DNA of 64,000 nucleotides from Anisakis pegreffii. Lineage: Eukaryota; Nematoda; Chromadorea; Rhabditida; Anisakidae. A program made the position numbers and the translations under genes. The notes beneath the pieces were generated by a model. The model did not search any database. It was not told the DNA's origin and saw nothing but the letters and a program-made list of their open reading frames with translations. Positions 1 through 15,505 of this stretch are shown in pieces. Position 1 is the stretch's first letter, and each line of letters begins with the position of its first letter. The DNA lies in NCBI GenBank assembly GCA_035041965.1, contig JAPYMA010000383.1, positions 1 to 64,000 on the forward strand, in the 5' to 3' direction.

Positions 1-89
1 GAAAGCGATCTCATTTATGACAGCAATAATAATAATAATAATAGTAGTAATAATAATAATAGTAATAATAATATTATAATAATAATAAC

Positions 90-135
<46 letters not shown>

Positions 136-181
136 GTAATAATAATAAAAGTAATAATAGTAATAGTATTATTATTATTTA

Positions 182-219
<38 letters not shown>

Positions 220-267
220 TATTATTATTATTATTACTATTTCTATTATTACTTTTATTATTATTAC

Positions 268-331
<64 letters not shown>

Positions 332-398
332 TATTATTATTATTATTATTACTACTATTATTATTATTATTATTGCTGTCATAAATGAGATCGCTTTC
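1..398. repeat. AAT/ATT microsatellite foldback
   Basis: The first 30 bases (GAAAGCGATCTCATTTATGA, then CAGC and AAT units) recur as an exact reverse complement at about 369-398. Both arms continue into six AAT units and AGTAGT before they diverge into impure AAT/ATA tracts. The whole stretch is therefore a hairpin with simple-repeat arms. On the minus strand the right arm is a poly-Asn reading frame (about 533 to 324), but it has a stop immediately upstream and no ATG, so I do not call it a gene. It may be a genuine foldback or an assembly artefact. Confidence 0.85.
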
Positions 399-3300
399 AT
401 AATCATTAATGTCTGATGTGTTACCGGATGATTCTAGAGTGTTTGATGGTATTGCTGTTGTATGTGAGACGATGAAATTGTTGGTTATGTTCGTATTTCG
501 TAACCGTTTAGACGAAATCTTTTTGCGTGTCACTCATTTTCACTAGTTTTGTGTTCGTTTCGAAGGTTTGATTGTTTATGGTCGTTTCATATAATGTTCA
601 TATTGAAGGTAATCAATCCACTGTAACATATGCGCTCATATCGGTTTCCTTTTGTGTACACTGATTGAATCTGATCGCATTCAAGCTCAGTTCGAGTAAT
701 TTCTTAACGAAATTCATTCCTGTCTTCATCGAAAATTTGTTGCTGTTTTCCTGAGTTTTCACTTCAGTGAAGAACCTATCCCATCAGTGATCATTAAAGT
801 GATGGTTTGCGATCAGATTAGTTCTTTTTGCCAGTGCATAATCATTATTTTTCTGTTAAATTTCTGTTATAAGATGATTTCATTCAATCATAATTAATCA
901 TTTACGATGTACGGGCAATCCAGCCGTTGGAAAGAGCCACGATTTTCAGTTGTTTCAGTTTGATTTTCGTCGGTTTTCATGTTTTCGTTCTGTTGTTTTT
1001 TTTTCGCATTTTTTTACAATTGTATTATTGTTTTTTTTCGTTCATTTTTGGTTCGTATGAAGTATCTCAATAGGTAGATTCTGAATGAAACCGAGCTGTT
1101 TTTACTCTACAAATGTGTCGTTTTATAACGAAACGTATATGAGTACGCGAATAAGCTGATTTCTCGAGGATCAGTTCGTTCCCTTCACTGTAATACTGTC
1201 AACAATTTGGGATCATCCGCAGTGCATTGAATCGTTATCATCGAGATCTCATTTCATGGTGACACACATAAAAGATCACTTTGAAATAAAAATCTCACTT
1301 CAGAGCAATCACTCGCAGGCGATTTTGTTATCCGAAAACATGCCAAGTTCAGTGAAGAATTCGCTTCGAAAAGACTCATCGAAGTACTGTGATTGACTTT
1401 CTCGAATTTTGATGGCGTAATATCATCAGAGTTATGTATTGCTACTGTAAGATATTTCAACGTTGTTGAACAATAAAAACTTATTCAAGTTCAGTCGCAT
1501 CATCAATATTCATTATTTTCAGTAGAAAGTACCAAGACTACTACCCAATAAATCAGACAATTATCATCAAATAAAAATTGTTCAAACGTGAAATAAAGGA
1601 TGTTGAGATCGTCACAAACAATTAGTTAACAGCCCTGTGATCAAATAGATCGAGCTGTGATTCAATTAGAGTATCAATCGCAAATACCCTAAAATTTTTG
1701 CCCTAAAACAAATGATTTTCTTAAACCAGAAGTAATATAATGTGAGATAAGAGATGGGTACTAACAATGCTGATAAGATATAAGAGAAGGGGTCACTCAC
1801 CATCCGATGTCGTTGTGCTTAGTGCAAAACCATGGAACGCGTAAGCGAAGAAATTGTTTATATAATGAGAATCAAAGGTTCATTTCGTTGTTACAATGTA
1901 ACACATCCACTCAAAATGCTCCATAAGTTCATCCATTCCTCAATAAATAGCATTTTAACGAGAATTTCATTCTTTTCCGAGCTGTTGTAATCGCGCTTAT
2001 AGCTGTTATCTCCAAAAGTGTTCTCTTCTGCTATTTTCTCATTCATTTCACTCAACAATTCACGTCAAATTCTCATTCTATGAAACGCACTCTAAAATTG
2101 ATTTTTTGACTGTCGAACGTTGTTGAGCAATTCAGTTCAATTGCTGTATTGTTGATTTCGGCTGTCAACACTCGTCACTAAATAGTATATGCCACAGAAT
2201 AAGTAGTTGTGAAGTGAAATGAGTCGAAGTGAATGAGAAAAACTCATCAAGAGAACGATATTCACACAGAATAGCTATGAGAGTGAATACAACACGTCTG
2301 AAAAGAACGAGAATCCATCTGGATCAGTTTGAAGTGAGCGTGTCAGGGAAAAGAGCTCCTCATTTAATAATCATGATCGATTGCAATATTGAGGAGCGGA
2401 ACTCTATAGGTGAAGGCTTACGACTAGCAATGTCGAAAACCATCATGATGATAAGACACCCTATTGCATCGGGAGGCACTGTTCTTCTTATCTGGAACTT
2501 TCAGCATCCTTTCTGGATGTTTCATACCAGCAATGCGCACTAGACTTTGCAATCGATAAGATCTCTACGAAAGCTGCTCACATACCTCAACATTTACTTA
2601 TTCCATGAACAGCCCTTGGATGATTCCCTTCAGCTGTTCAATACGACGGCCGAACACTTTCGAATGCGAAACATTTCTCCGGTGAAGCCACCCACCTCCG
2701 CGCACACACTGTGTCATAACGATGAAATAGTTGATGATTGTGCGGATGTACATGTTGTGCGTGAGTGTTTGTGTAAACGAATAGATATGAATGAAGTGAA
2801 TGAAGTCTCACTCAATGATTTATATTCGAATGTTTGAATAACACTTTTTCCGTCGAATCGTTCTCTTGTATCGTTGCAATAATCCTGCTACATCCCTTGC
2901 TACACAAACACAAGCGAATAAGCCAGACGCGAGCAACTCACTGAACGAACCACGAAGGCAACAAAGCTGACTTCGATCGATCGTGCCGTGCCGTGTATTG
3001 CTCTATTCGCATTTATTCCCTCTTTTCAAAATCACATAAAAATAACGAACTTGTCTGAGCAGCAAACTTGATTTCTCCTCTCCTCCTTATCACAGCCTGC
3101 CTCACCATAAGAGAACCTACCTCTCTTCTCTCTCACGGCACCATCAATAATGAACCTTATCACAATCGTGATTAATTATTCCTTACAAACATAGAAGTGA
3201 TAAGAGATATGCATTGATTACATCATTGTACTTATAGATCTCGAACATCAGTGAACGTTTTTTTGATGGAATTTCTTCGGTTTGATAAGCAATTTGAACC

Positions 3301-4440
3301 AAACAGATTGATAAATGTCTGCTTGAATATTGATCGATTATTGATGCAGAGCGGTCGTTTGATGCACGGACAAAGAAATAAATGAGGCATCAGATCGCAT
3401 CAAAACATCTCACAAATCCGCTGCAAACACATTTGATCCATGCCATAAATACATCATCAGCAACAATCCCCTTATAAATCATCTTATTGCTCTAATGACA
3501 AAAAATGTTTATATACTGGTTTCTTCACCACATTTCGCCATCAAGTGCTCAGATTTCAAAACAATGGTTCAAACGATGAGTGAAAGGGCGCAACTCCAAG
3601 ATTATCAGTATAATACCGGTGTCCCCATGTGGAGGGGTGAAGATTACTCATTTCTGGGTAATTTGAAGGTGTCAGGGGGGGGTAACGGTGGTGATCGGGA
3701 AATTAGATCACTTCTTCGAAAACTTTTTTCAAATCGTTTCAGATTGTGTCAGAATGCTTTTGAATTATTTACTGTTGCACAATGATGAATAAAATTGTGG
3801 CCGGTTGAGTGTGTTTCACCATGACGCAGCCAGCTGACGTCTCTGATGATCGTGTTTTATGCAAATAAAAAATATTGTTCAAACGATCTGAACTGATGCA
3901 TAACATCCTCTTTTCCAGTGCAATTTCGTAATCATCGTTTTGAAATCACTCATCTGTTCATATCGTCTTTATGTGTGTGTGTGTGTGTGCGAAAACGAAA
4001 AAATTCTACTTACGACCACGAAATTTCATTGGAAAACCCGTCAAATTACGGTTGAATTTAGAAACTTTACCCTAGGTGTCTTTCTCCTTCCCAAAACAGT
4101 TCCAAAACCGGCCAAGATAAACGTCAAAGAATTCATGTGAAAGTAAGTATGTGAAGTTCTCGGGAAAATTATGAAAATCAACTTCATAAAAAACTTTTCT
4201 TTGAACGGAAAGTAAATTTATTCTGGATTGAGCGAAATTTCCTGATCATTTAAGATTAGTGTGACACTTTTGCATAATTCCATCAGTTTCATTTTTAGGC
4301 TAATTTAAAGCTTTAGTGACGTCTATGCGGGAATATCATCAGCTGACCTTAATGTTAATATATCGATTTTCCAAGTCACGCGCGTTGGGGTGGAGAACCG
4401 CTCGTGCGAGCGATTATTCATACGAAGCAAGCGCGTTTCG
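399..4440. other. Intergenic, no convincing gene
   Basis: About 4 kb upstream of polyubiquitin. Open frames near 2229-2543 and 2547-2837 (+) have no recognisable domain, no splice partners and unremarkable composition, so they are left out. A short GT run lies at about 3971-3989. The part nearest the ubiquitin promoter (4380-4440) is locally GC-richer and may hold upstream promoter elements, but I see no site I can name. Confidence 0.5.
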
Positions 4441-4441
4441 A

Positions 4442-4480
4442 CCAATCGCAAAACGCATTGCGTTGTTTCACTATAAAAGC
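4442..4480 (+). promoter_or_regulatory. Polyubiquitin core promoter (CCAAT, TATA)
   Basis: A CCAAT pentamer at 4442-4446 and a TATA box (CTATAAAAGC, 4471-4480) lie 355-390 bases before the ubiquitin ATG. Transcription would be expected to start near 4500. A good donor (GGAG|GTGCGT, intron from 4532) and an acceptor (TGATTGCAG, ending 4821) then bracket an apparent 5'UTR intron of 290 bp. The ATG at 4835 follows 13 bases after that acceptor. Leader introns are common in polyubiquitin genes. The acceptor could instead be a spliced-leader site. Confidence 0.6.
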
Positions 4481-4702
4481 TTTGTGATTGAAATGGGAGA
4501 GCATTCAGTTCGTTTTGAGGTCTGCCTGGAGGTGCGTCCGTTTGTGGGTTCTCGAGCTTTTAATGTTCCCATTTGTTCACGTCGTCGGGCAACATTTGTT
4601 CCGGGTACTTTCATCTGGTCGGACGTAAAGGAGTGATTCGTTCTGGTATGGGTGGGCTATTTGTGGTTGCTTAGACGGAAGCGAAACTGCTTGAAAGTGT
4701 GA

Positions 4703-7433
<2,731 letters not shown>

Positions 7434-9093
7434 TTCAATTCAGTCGTTTAATTCACCCCATACCCCATCACCCCCTCCCCTTACTCACTCCGTTTCTTGG
7501 TATTTCATATCCCTTTGACCACATTTTTCTTATGATTTATGAGTTGATTCCATCCTGTTCTTCTCCTTATTGATGGTAATCTTTATTTCCATATGACCAG
7601 CAGCAGCATTGATATCGTGAACTGATTTCATTATTATTATGATCGTGAACGGTTTTGTGGTTTATATTCAATTCTGTCGAATTTTCAGCGCTAGGTTGAG
7701 TTGATTTGTGAGATGAGCATGCTTTTTAGATTCGATCTGATTTAAGCCGTATTTCATCTTTTTGTGTCGCTATCATTATGCATAATCGTTGGTTGAAGCA
7801 AGATATAATCATGATTTAAAGTACTCGATGAACAGTATCAGCTTTATGAAAGATTTGTAAGATATGATTTAGCTTTATCGATGTTCTGATGAATCTTCAA
7901 TTTCGAAGATTTTTCTAAATTGCTTTGGACAGAAGCACTAACTGACCGCAATTTAAGTTATTAATTGATAATTTTGATTTGGTATTCGATCCTATTTATT
8001 GCGTGCTGGTCATTTGATTTTACATCCAGCGATGTTGTGTCCATTATGGACTATCACCTGAAGCGATGTGTTACCCCCACCCCTGTGTAGTGTTTAATCG
8101 TTCAATAATTTTGTAATCTCTACCTTGACTTGAGTGTATACCTTCTGTAAATTGTGCTGTTTATGTGAGCAATTTAGCATTCTATGTAATTGCTTTGTAT
8201 TCACCATCCTGCGCCATCAATATTACTATTATTGTCAGTTGATGGGAAGATATCAACTCTGTAAGCGAAGCCCCATGCAGTTAGCCTCCGATGCTTACGG
8301 CATCTTTCCAGTTGCAATTTCAGATTCTCTGTACTACTTCTCTCCTGTATGGAATGCGATCATTGATTAATTGATGATGCTTTGTCTATTGATTTCTCTG
8401 TCGAACAACTGGTTTTATCGTATTTCATCAACAATTGCAATTGTATTCCTTTCCCTTGGCAATCAATAAACTGCAATCACTGGTTTTCGTATCGTTTTTA
8501 TGATTATTCATCTCATTCTTCTCGCACACCACATGGAACAGAACAAGCGAACGTGTGAGAAATCACTCTGCCTACAGAGATTTACCTATATGCTTGTCTA
8601 GGCTGAAGTGTGGAGTGGTGTGAAGGAGTGTGGGGACGATTAAATCTATGGAGAGGTTGACTATGTGGTAATGAATTGCATAAAAGTGATCAGCTTACAA
8701 TCAGAAGGAAAACAGATGACCGTTTGTATTGGTCAAAAGAGCAGTTTAGGAGTTTGATTTTGCGATTCACTTTAAACGCGAGTTTATTTTGGAACATAAC
8801 GGGCAGTTCGATTTCATATGTCTTAAGGGCAATGTCGTCGTGTTGACAGTCGTGTTCGGGTGCTTGTTCATTCGCTGCTTATTGTTCGAAACTAGTTTCA
8901 AATTTAAGAACGGCACGTTCGAATTGCATTTGAGCACGCACATCTTGAATGGCATTCGAATTCCACGTTCTACTATTTTTTATTGCCTCCTCATCTCCTA
9001 AAAACTTGAATTTCGCAAATTTCACGATGGTGCGATTTGTAGTATTGCTCAAATGTTCAAAAAAGTGGAATTTGAAGGTGCTAAACTCGAGTG
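7434..9093 (+). other. Polyubiquitin 3' region and spacer to parvulin
   Basis: There is no coding signal after the ubiquitin stop. The first AATAAA that I see lies at 8465-8470, about 1 kb downstream, so the 3'UTR may be long or use a variant signal. From 8500 to 9093 open frames occur on both strands without recognisable content. The sequence just before the parvulin ATG has possible AG acceptors but no clear polypyrimidine tract. Confidence 0.4.
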
Positions 9094-10022
9094 ATGCCTC
9101 CAAAGAAGAGTGGTGGGGCTGCGAAAGGAGCTAAGGCATCTGCAAGCGCTAGTAAAGATCAGGGCAAGAAAGAAGCGAAAGGAGGTACAGCGGTCAAAGT
9201 AAGACATATACTTTGTGAGAAACAGGTGATTGAATACGAAATTTTGCTTCACTCCTCAAAGCGAGTAAACTACTCAATTGAATAAATTAAAAATTATTTC
9301 AAATCGAGCATTTGCCACTAGCATTCATACATAACATTTCACCTTAATTTCGTAACATTTCATTTCGAAAAATCGGTAGTTTGTTTTCTAAAATTTTAAA
9401 CACAATCAGTGAAAACTGATCAATCGATAATCAGTCTACTTTCAATATGTCTCATGGTGGAGTATGTTTTATTTGCTCATGCATTATTCGTATGCAGTCT
9501 CATTCATTCGCTCACAAACGAAATTCTCTCGTATGGTAGGCATGGGGGTACTCATCAAGTTTTTCTCTTTGAATGCAAATTACTCTGAACAAGTCTATTT
9601 CATTGATGTACGAAAATAATTTTGTCTATAACAATCAGAAATGCATTTTTGAAGGGAAAAGCACTTGAAGCGATTGAGAAGTTGAAATCAGGACAGAAAT
9701 TCAACGAGGTTGCGGCGACATACAGTGAGGATAAGGCTAGATCTGGGGTAAGTGTTTTCACTGAGTGGCCTGATGCTGACACAGTGCCATAATGGATCTC
9801 GACCTTATCGTTAAATGACACAACAAATTCTTCATGCCCTGAGCCAAATTACTCTCATTGAAGGGTGACCTGGGTTGGATGACTCGTGGCTCTATGGTTG
9901 GTGCATTTCAAGATGCGGCGTTTGCGTTGCCGAATAGCACCGTCGATAAACCCATCTATACGGATCCGCCTGTGAAGACTCAATTCGGTTATCATGTGAT
10001 TATGGTTGAGGGCAAGAAATGA
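9094..10022 (+). CDS. PIN4: Parvulin-type prolyl isomerase (Pin4/Par14)
   Basis: A peptidyl-prolyl cis-trans isomerase of the small nuclear Par14 class, associated in other animals with ribosome biogenesis and chromatin. Exons 9094-9225, 9655-9747 and 9864-10022, all phase 0, give 127 aa, the usual length. Residues 1-33 form a Lys/Gly/Ala/Ser-rich basic tail starting MPPKKSGG, as in human PIN4. The catalytic domain begins KVRHILCEK, continues with [20 protein letters not shown], then [13 protein letters not shown], and ends [12 protein letters not shown]. There is no WW domain. The ATG at 9094 is chosen because the tail matches PIN4 from its first residues. It lies downstream of ubiquitin on the same strand, but no link between the two is evident. 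Confidence 0.95.
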
Positions 10023-11650
10023 GCTGGATAATACTTCTAATGTGTGATCTTTTATTGTTTCGATTGACTGATTCGTTTGTCGTGCATAAATAATATTGTT
10101 CATCTTACTCCTACGATTGTCATTACTTACAAAGCAGTTCGGGCAAAAGAGTTACATTTATTAGCAAATCAGTAAGATCGAAAACGAATCGGAAATGGAA
10201 TTCTGAACCGGGAACAGATCACTTCCAATGAAGAACGAGTGATTCAAATTAATGATTGTTATTCAATGATCAAATTAATGAATGATCAAATTCAAATTAA
10301 TTGCTATGTCCCATAGACACAGCAATTGATTACTCTTTGTGGTCTAACAATAAACCACAAAGTGATTCAGCGAACACACGAGTAAAAAAAAAAGAAGAAA
10401 TAATTCACATCAAGAAGACAGAACTGAAAGGACAAAGTGGAGCGATGGATACATTTAAAAAACTGTCTTAAACGGCTTGTTACGAAACACTCAACCGGCA
10501 AGGGCACGGCACCTCATCTCTTTAACATCCATCCACCTCTTGAGATTGTTCCAATCGCCTTTCTTCGGCTGAAAACTGCTTTCAGGAAAGCTAAGAATCG
10601 CGTTCGAATGTCGGTCTTTCTGCACAGAACCACCGTTGCCATAATTATCGAGTTCAGCATCGAAATGATTCTCGTATACGTTACGTAGTCATCATAATTC
10701 GGAAACTTCGCCGAATGTGCGCAGACAACGATCACATTCGGAATAGTATCCAGCACTGCAATATCAATTCATAGTCGAACAAAACCTATCCAATTGTTCA
10801 CTTATTTTCACAAACACAACTTCGTTTCCTCTCCCATATGCTTCACAAAACTAGTTGTCGGATTTCATACAATGTGTTTGCTTGAAAATATTTCACTCTC
10901 ATTCGGTTCGAACTTTCAACATCGATGTCAACTTCAAATTGCAACCGTAATTCATGAGGTCACACTCAAGTCCATCATAAGTCTCAAGCATTTCATGAAT
11001 CTTTATTTCTGAAGTGTAAAACAGTTCAGTTATCGTATTTATTCGTAATGAATTTCACAACTCAATGCTCTGATGTTTTATTCAATTATGATGTGCATAA
11101 AGTGATCAGATCTACTTACGTTACAACTTGTAGTCAACAACGCCAGCTAAATCTAGGGCATCTGACCTAGTAGAGCACAAGCATTTCGGATTTTAACTAG
11201 CTTATTATCGATGTCTCCTTGTTATTTGTATTTCTCGAACTGATTCAACTAACAGCAGAATTAATTCAACATCAAACGAGCGGTCGTTAATATTAAGCGG
11301 CAAAATTCATGAGCTAAACAAGTTCGATTCTTAATCGAAATGTTTAATTTAATTTGAATATTTACTAGGCAATATCTAAATTTGATTTTCTCATTAGAAA
11401 TCGTACTTCAAAAAGTGTGCACATGTATTTTTCTCATAAAGCACTCAATCGTATCGTTGATATGGTAATAATTTATCAAATTTACTAACCGAACGTAATC
11501 GAAAACAACTTATGACATTCGTATACTTCGTCGCTACCTACGCATCAGTTCAATGGAAACTCTACCAATATGAAGGAGTACCCAATGCTGAGTCAAATCG
11601 GAACTGAACGACCGTTCGCTTTCAATGCTGTTGATCACTGTTCATAATTT
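10023..11650. other. Intergenic, nothing recognised
   Basis: AT-rich spacer. I looked on the minus strand for the missing helices 6-7 of the neighbouring receptor and found no convincing hydrophobic exon. Open frames at 10437-10688 (+) and 10514-10756 (-) overlap each other and carry no motif. Confidence 0.4.
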
Positions 11651-13505
11651 TCAATGGTAACGAGGTAATGAGAACAAGATGAAAGTTGAGGTATCAGTTA
11701 AATAAAATTTACGAAAGGTGAATGCACACGATATGAGCATTGCTTTTGTGAAGTCGTTTTGTTTCGACATATAAGCCTGCAAACCGCTTGTTTCCGCTTG
11801 TTCATACGGGTTCTGTTGCAACTTTTTGGAGTTCGATGATCGTTGTCGCAGTTTGTAGACTACGATCAACATCAGCAAAATGGCTAGCACTGAGCACAGC
11901 AACCGGAATGTGATGTTCACCTTGTACACATAAACAGGTAGAAAGTCAAGTTGTCTGAAAAGATACTTTCATTATCACCGTAATGAACGTTTCCGACCTC
12001 ATTCATGAAGGTTTTCATCCGATCAACTCAGAGTTACAATTCATCCAATAACTTCAGCTAAAATTCCATCAAAACGCTCCGAATATGAACTGCTGCCATC
12101 AATTGCTGATGATCACCATCTCAAATCATGAATATCTCATTGATCACCTGCAAAAAATCGACGCGTCATGATCATCATCTACGACAGCCATTGCTATCGT
12201 ATACGTCTCGAGTACCGAAATTAAGATGAGCCCGAAGAGGATCTCACAGATTACGATAGTCTTCGACTTTTTGAAATAAGTGATCGGCATTGAAATCACT
12301 ACCAAACGATCGAAACTGTTTAGCATCAACAGTACGGAAAATGACGGAAACGTGAATAGATCCATTAGTACGTACGGCTAAAACATGCGCAAACTTTTAT
12401 TCAACAGCAACAATGCACAATCAACGATCAGAACTTTGCCGGATTCGCAGAAGAAATCCTCGAGCTTTTTGAGATAAGAATATATCCAATATCGAGTTTG
12501 CCGAACAGTATTTCCGGCGAAAGCATTTGGCTCCCTTTCTTTGCGAAAATTTAATTCACATTCGATGAAATACTATTTGCATTGTTAGGAAGCATCGGTG
12601 TTAATCTTACTGATCAATTGAAATGACACGAAGGATTGATCATTTGATCATTATCAAATCTTTGTGGTTATCATTTTCAGCATGTTATCATTATCACTAG
12701 AAGTGGTAATACGCTTCAGAAGAGATAAATGCTCGCCGAAATACCATCTGCTTAAGCCGATTGTTGAACAAGGAAACTGATCGCCGCCAAAAAATTTTTC
12801 ACCAACCTTGTAGAGGCAACGAAAACCACTGAAAATGTACTCGTCCATCAAATCGCTATCGTATTCAAATATCCGTGATAAAGCCTTCAGTATACTGCCC
12901 ACGCCTAAAACAAGCAACGACGTTTTGCAACATTCAAGGATTGAAAGACGGACTCTAGCGAAGTTAATGCTTTCAGCATGTTTTCTATGATTTGAAGCTC
13001 GAAAATGAGCGATAACCTTCACCGTCTTGCAGGCAAAATTCTGATCGGATTCAGTGATTTAGTCGAAAAAATAAGATCTGGAATTGGTTTTCGATCAAAT
13101 TTAACAGAGCACGATTCAATGAAGAGATCAGTTTAGATTAGTGAACTTAAACATCGAGTGTTCATGAAATCTCCGCAACGATTACGATGAGAGCTCAACC
13201 AGTGAATTCATTTATGTTTGTGCTAACGTAAGTGTAGAACAAAGCATTGGCAAGTTTCTGAAAGGAGAACAGAAGTCTTGGACAAATGGAATTTCGAGTA
13301 CACAATTGAAGAATGGACGAAGAGACGACTGAAAGCGAGAACCTGTGAGGAAACCGGCGGTGAAGAGCGCTCCTAAAACACCGAAAATAATTCTCATTTG
13401 AGGATCAGATAAGATAATACAGCAGAGTGGTAGATTGAATATGACCACTAATATTCCGACCACAAGATAAGAAGCGACATTGTATTCAGCGGGCGCCAGC
13501 GACAT
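11651..13505 (-). CDS. Seven-helix receptor-like protein, probably partial
   Basis: Three exons join cleanly: 12807-13025, 12148-12377 and 11651-11954 (phases 0, 0, 2). They read through a helix-2-like segment (LSILECCKTSLLVLG), a Cys before helix 3 (FRCLYK), helix 3 ending in NSFDRLVVISMPITYF (a DRY-like position), helix 4 (ICEILFGLILISVLETY), and helix 5 (LLCSVLAILLMLIVVYKL), followed by a basic loop. The frame then stops inside what should be helix 6, and no helix 7 is found. An upstream exon at 13212-13505 supplies helix 1 (SYLVVGILVVIFNLPLCCII), but its donor is uncertain. The layout suggests a nematode chemoreceptor or rhodopsin-like receptor; I cannot assign the subfamily. It could be a pseudogene or have exons I missed. 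Confidence 0.55.
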
Positions 13506-15505
13506 TGCACTCAGAATACTATCCTTTACTCATGCGATACTTTCTCATCTCGAGTACCATCCAACTGAAAGTGACATACAAAGATGAAATTTAGTGTTTT
13601 AACGAAGTGTACGATTCCCACTCAATACTTTCAAAAGTCAGTCTTAGGAGACTCCCAGAAACTTCAGTGAATATTTCTGTTCTCAAATTTAACCCTTATT
13701 TAGAAGGAAGACATGATGCAATGCTATCCGAGTGCACGTTTCACGATAGAATTCGATGTTCTTCGTGGAGAAGGCACGGAAGGAGAGCGGTTGATGACTG
13801 AATCACACTGGCAAAGTGAGCAGCCTGACTGGGTATAAATGAACATACATTCATGCAGGAATTACTAGTTGTTCAAGGATTGATATCACATATGCAGTAA
13901 ATACGGCACTGAAGAGTGGGCAGTAAGCACACTCGTCAAATAAAAGTATTTCCGAGAGATGTCAAGTTGAACAGCAGATTAAACCATTTATAAAAGCTAA
14001 CATAATAACATTAGTTATTAAGAGTTCACTTAATACAGCCAATAAAAATGTTCTGATATTGTAGCTACATTAAGGAGGAATTGGTGAGGTAAATAATTAT
14101 TGTGTGACGGAATTTAGATCGCGTTAACAACAGAAGGCATATAGAAGCAGCAAGAAGGCAGGCATCAGATGCTGAGAATATACAAGGAATTGCTCTGTGT
14201 TCATGAAATGTTTTATGGCAATCACTTACGAGCGAAATCTCATTAGTTCGGAATGAAATACAATCGTGACATTACTTAAGTCTTAGATATATCAAGTAAC
14301 TGTAAATTCTATTAATGAGGATATTATTTAGCGAGTGATACTGTAAATTATGAATTATTATTTGATACCAAACATCATTTGTTATTGCCTAGCTGATACT
14401 ATCATTACGTTAGTTGTACAACTTTACAACAGTTCTCGTGAATTTTTCTTTTGAATTAAATCATTTGAGGTCGTTGTCACGCAGAAAGAGCTCACCTAAG
14501 TGCAAATCATTATTTTCGTCAGCGAAACTGGTGATTCATTTGATCAAATTTCATACGGATAATTAAGTTTATACATGTCAATAAACAGCTATCACTATGG
14601 ATGCGGCATCTGTTATCATCACACTGAAATAGTTTCGCAAGCAAAGTTGTGAATTTCTGTTCTGCAAAAGTTCGTTCTCAAATTAGAATCCGCACTTCAA
14701 GGTACTGTTTTCGAATTCACTTCAAACCTGGCAGAATTCACTCTCAGCACTCCATCGGATGATTCAATTCTCGTCAAAAATGATATGTACGTGTGAGTTC
14801 TTGGCTAATCATTCACAACAGTGTGTGACAATAGTCTTACAAGCAAAATTCTACCGTTCACATAAGATTCTCATGGTGGTACTTATGGCATTCTGAGGTT
14901 AACGTACTCAGCAGACGACTGAGTTCATAAAATCATTGCATTCTTAGAGCCGTAATTCAACAAACTGTAAAACATTCAACCTCTTTATTGGTGCATTAAT
15001 ATATGGAAGGAAACATTTACGGCGGAAATAAAATAGTGATACAGTGGAATTTTGAAATATCAATGAGATTCAAGACTTGTAGTAATCCGAGTTCTTAATC
15101 AATAAGCGCTTCTAAAGGATTGAGTGATCGATAAACAGTGTATTGGTGACAATATTGAAATATCATGAGATTCAGAATTTGTAATAATCCGAAATTATTA
15201 AACAATGAGCGCTTCAAAGTGATCGTGGGTAGCTAATCACCTAACATAGGAGGCACCCAGCTGAGTGATCTCCATACGATCTACAGATGGGTAAATGAAC
15301 AGTCAAACAAAGTAAATGATTAAAACCTCCCAAGGCAGAATTCAAAGCAACAAATTTTTTTCCACTTCCATAATTGCGAATGCATGTGAATACATCTACT
15401 GAATATTGGTGACAGTTTTCAACTACACACATCGAAACAATGATATTTCAGTGATTCATTCGAGTTGAAAAATTAATTGAAACATTAAAAATGATGAATC
15501 GCATT
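13506..15505. other. Intergenic, nothing recognised
   Basis: Two kilobases between the receptor-like gene and the acyltransferase 3' end. Short open frames (13607-13801 +, 15241-15432 -) have no recognisable content. Near 15050-15230 two imperfect copies of a roughly 110-base stretch occur, sharing CAATGAGATTCAAGACTTGT-like and AATAATCCGA-like segments. Confidence 0.35.

Noticed and set aside
324..533. Minus-strand poly-Asn open frame as a gene start
   Set aside because: No ATG, a stop codon immediately upstream, and the Asn run is only the AAT microsatellite read through.
2229..2837. Two plus-strand open frames upstream of ubiquitin
   Set aside because: No domain, no splice or initiation context, and no similarity that I recognise.
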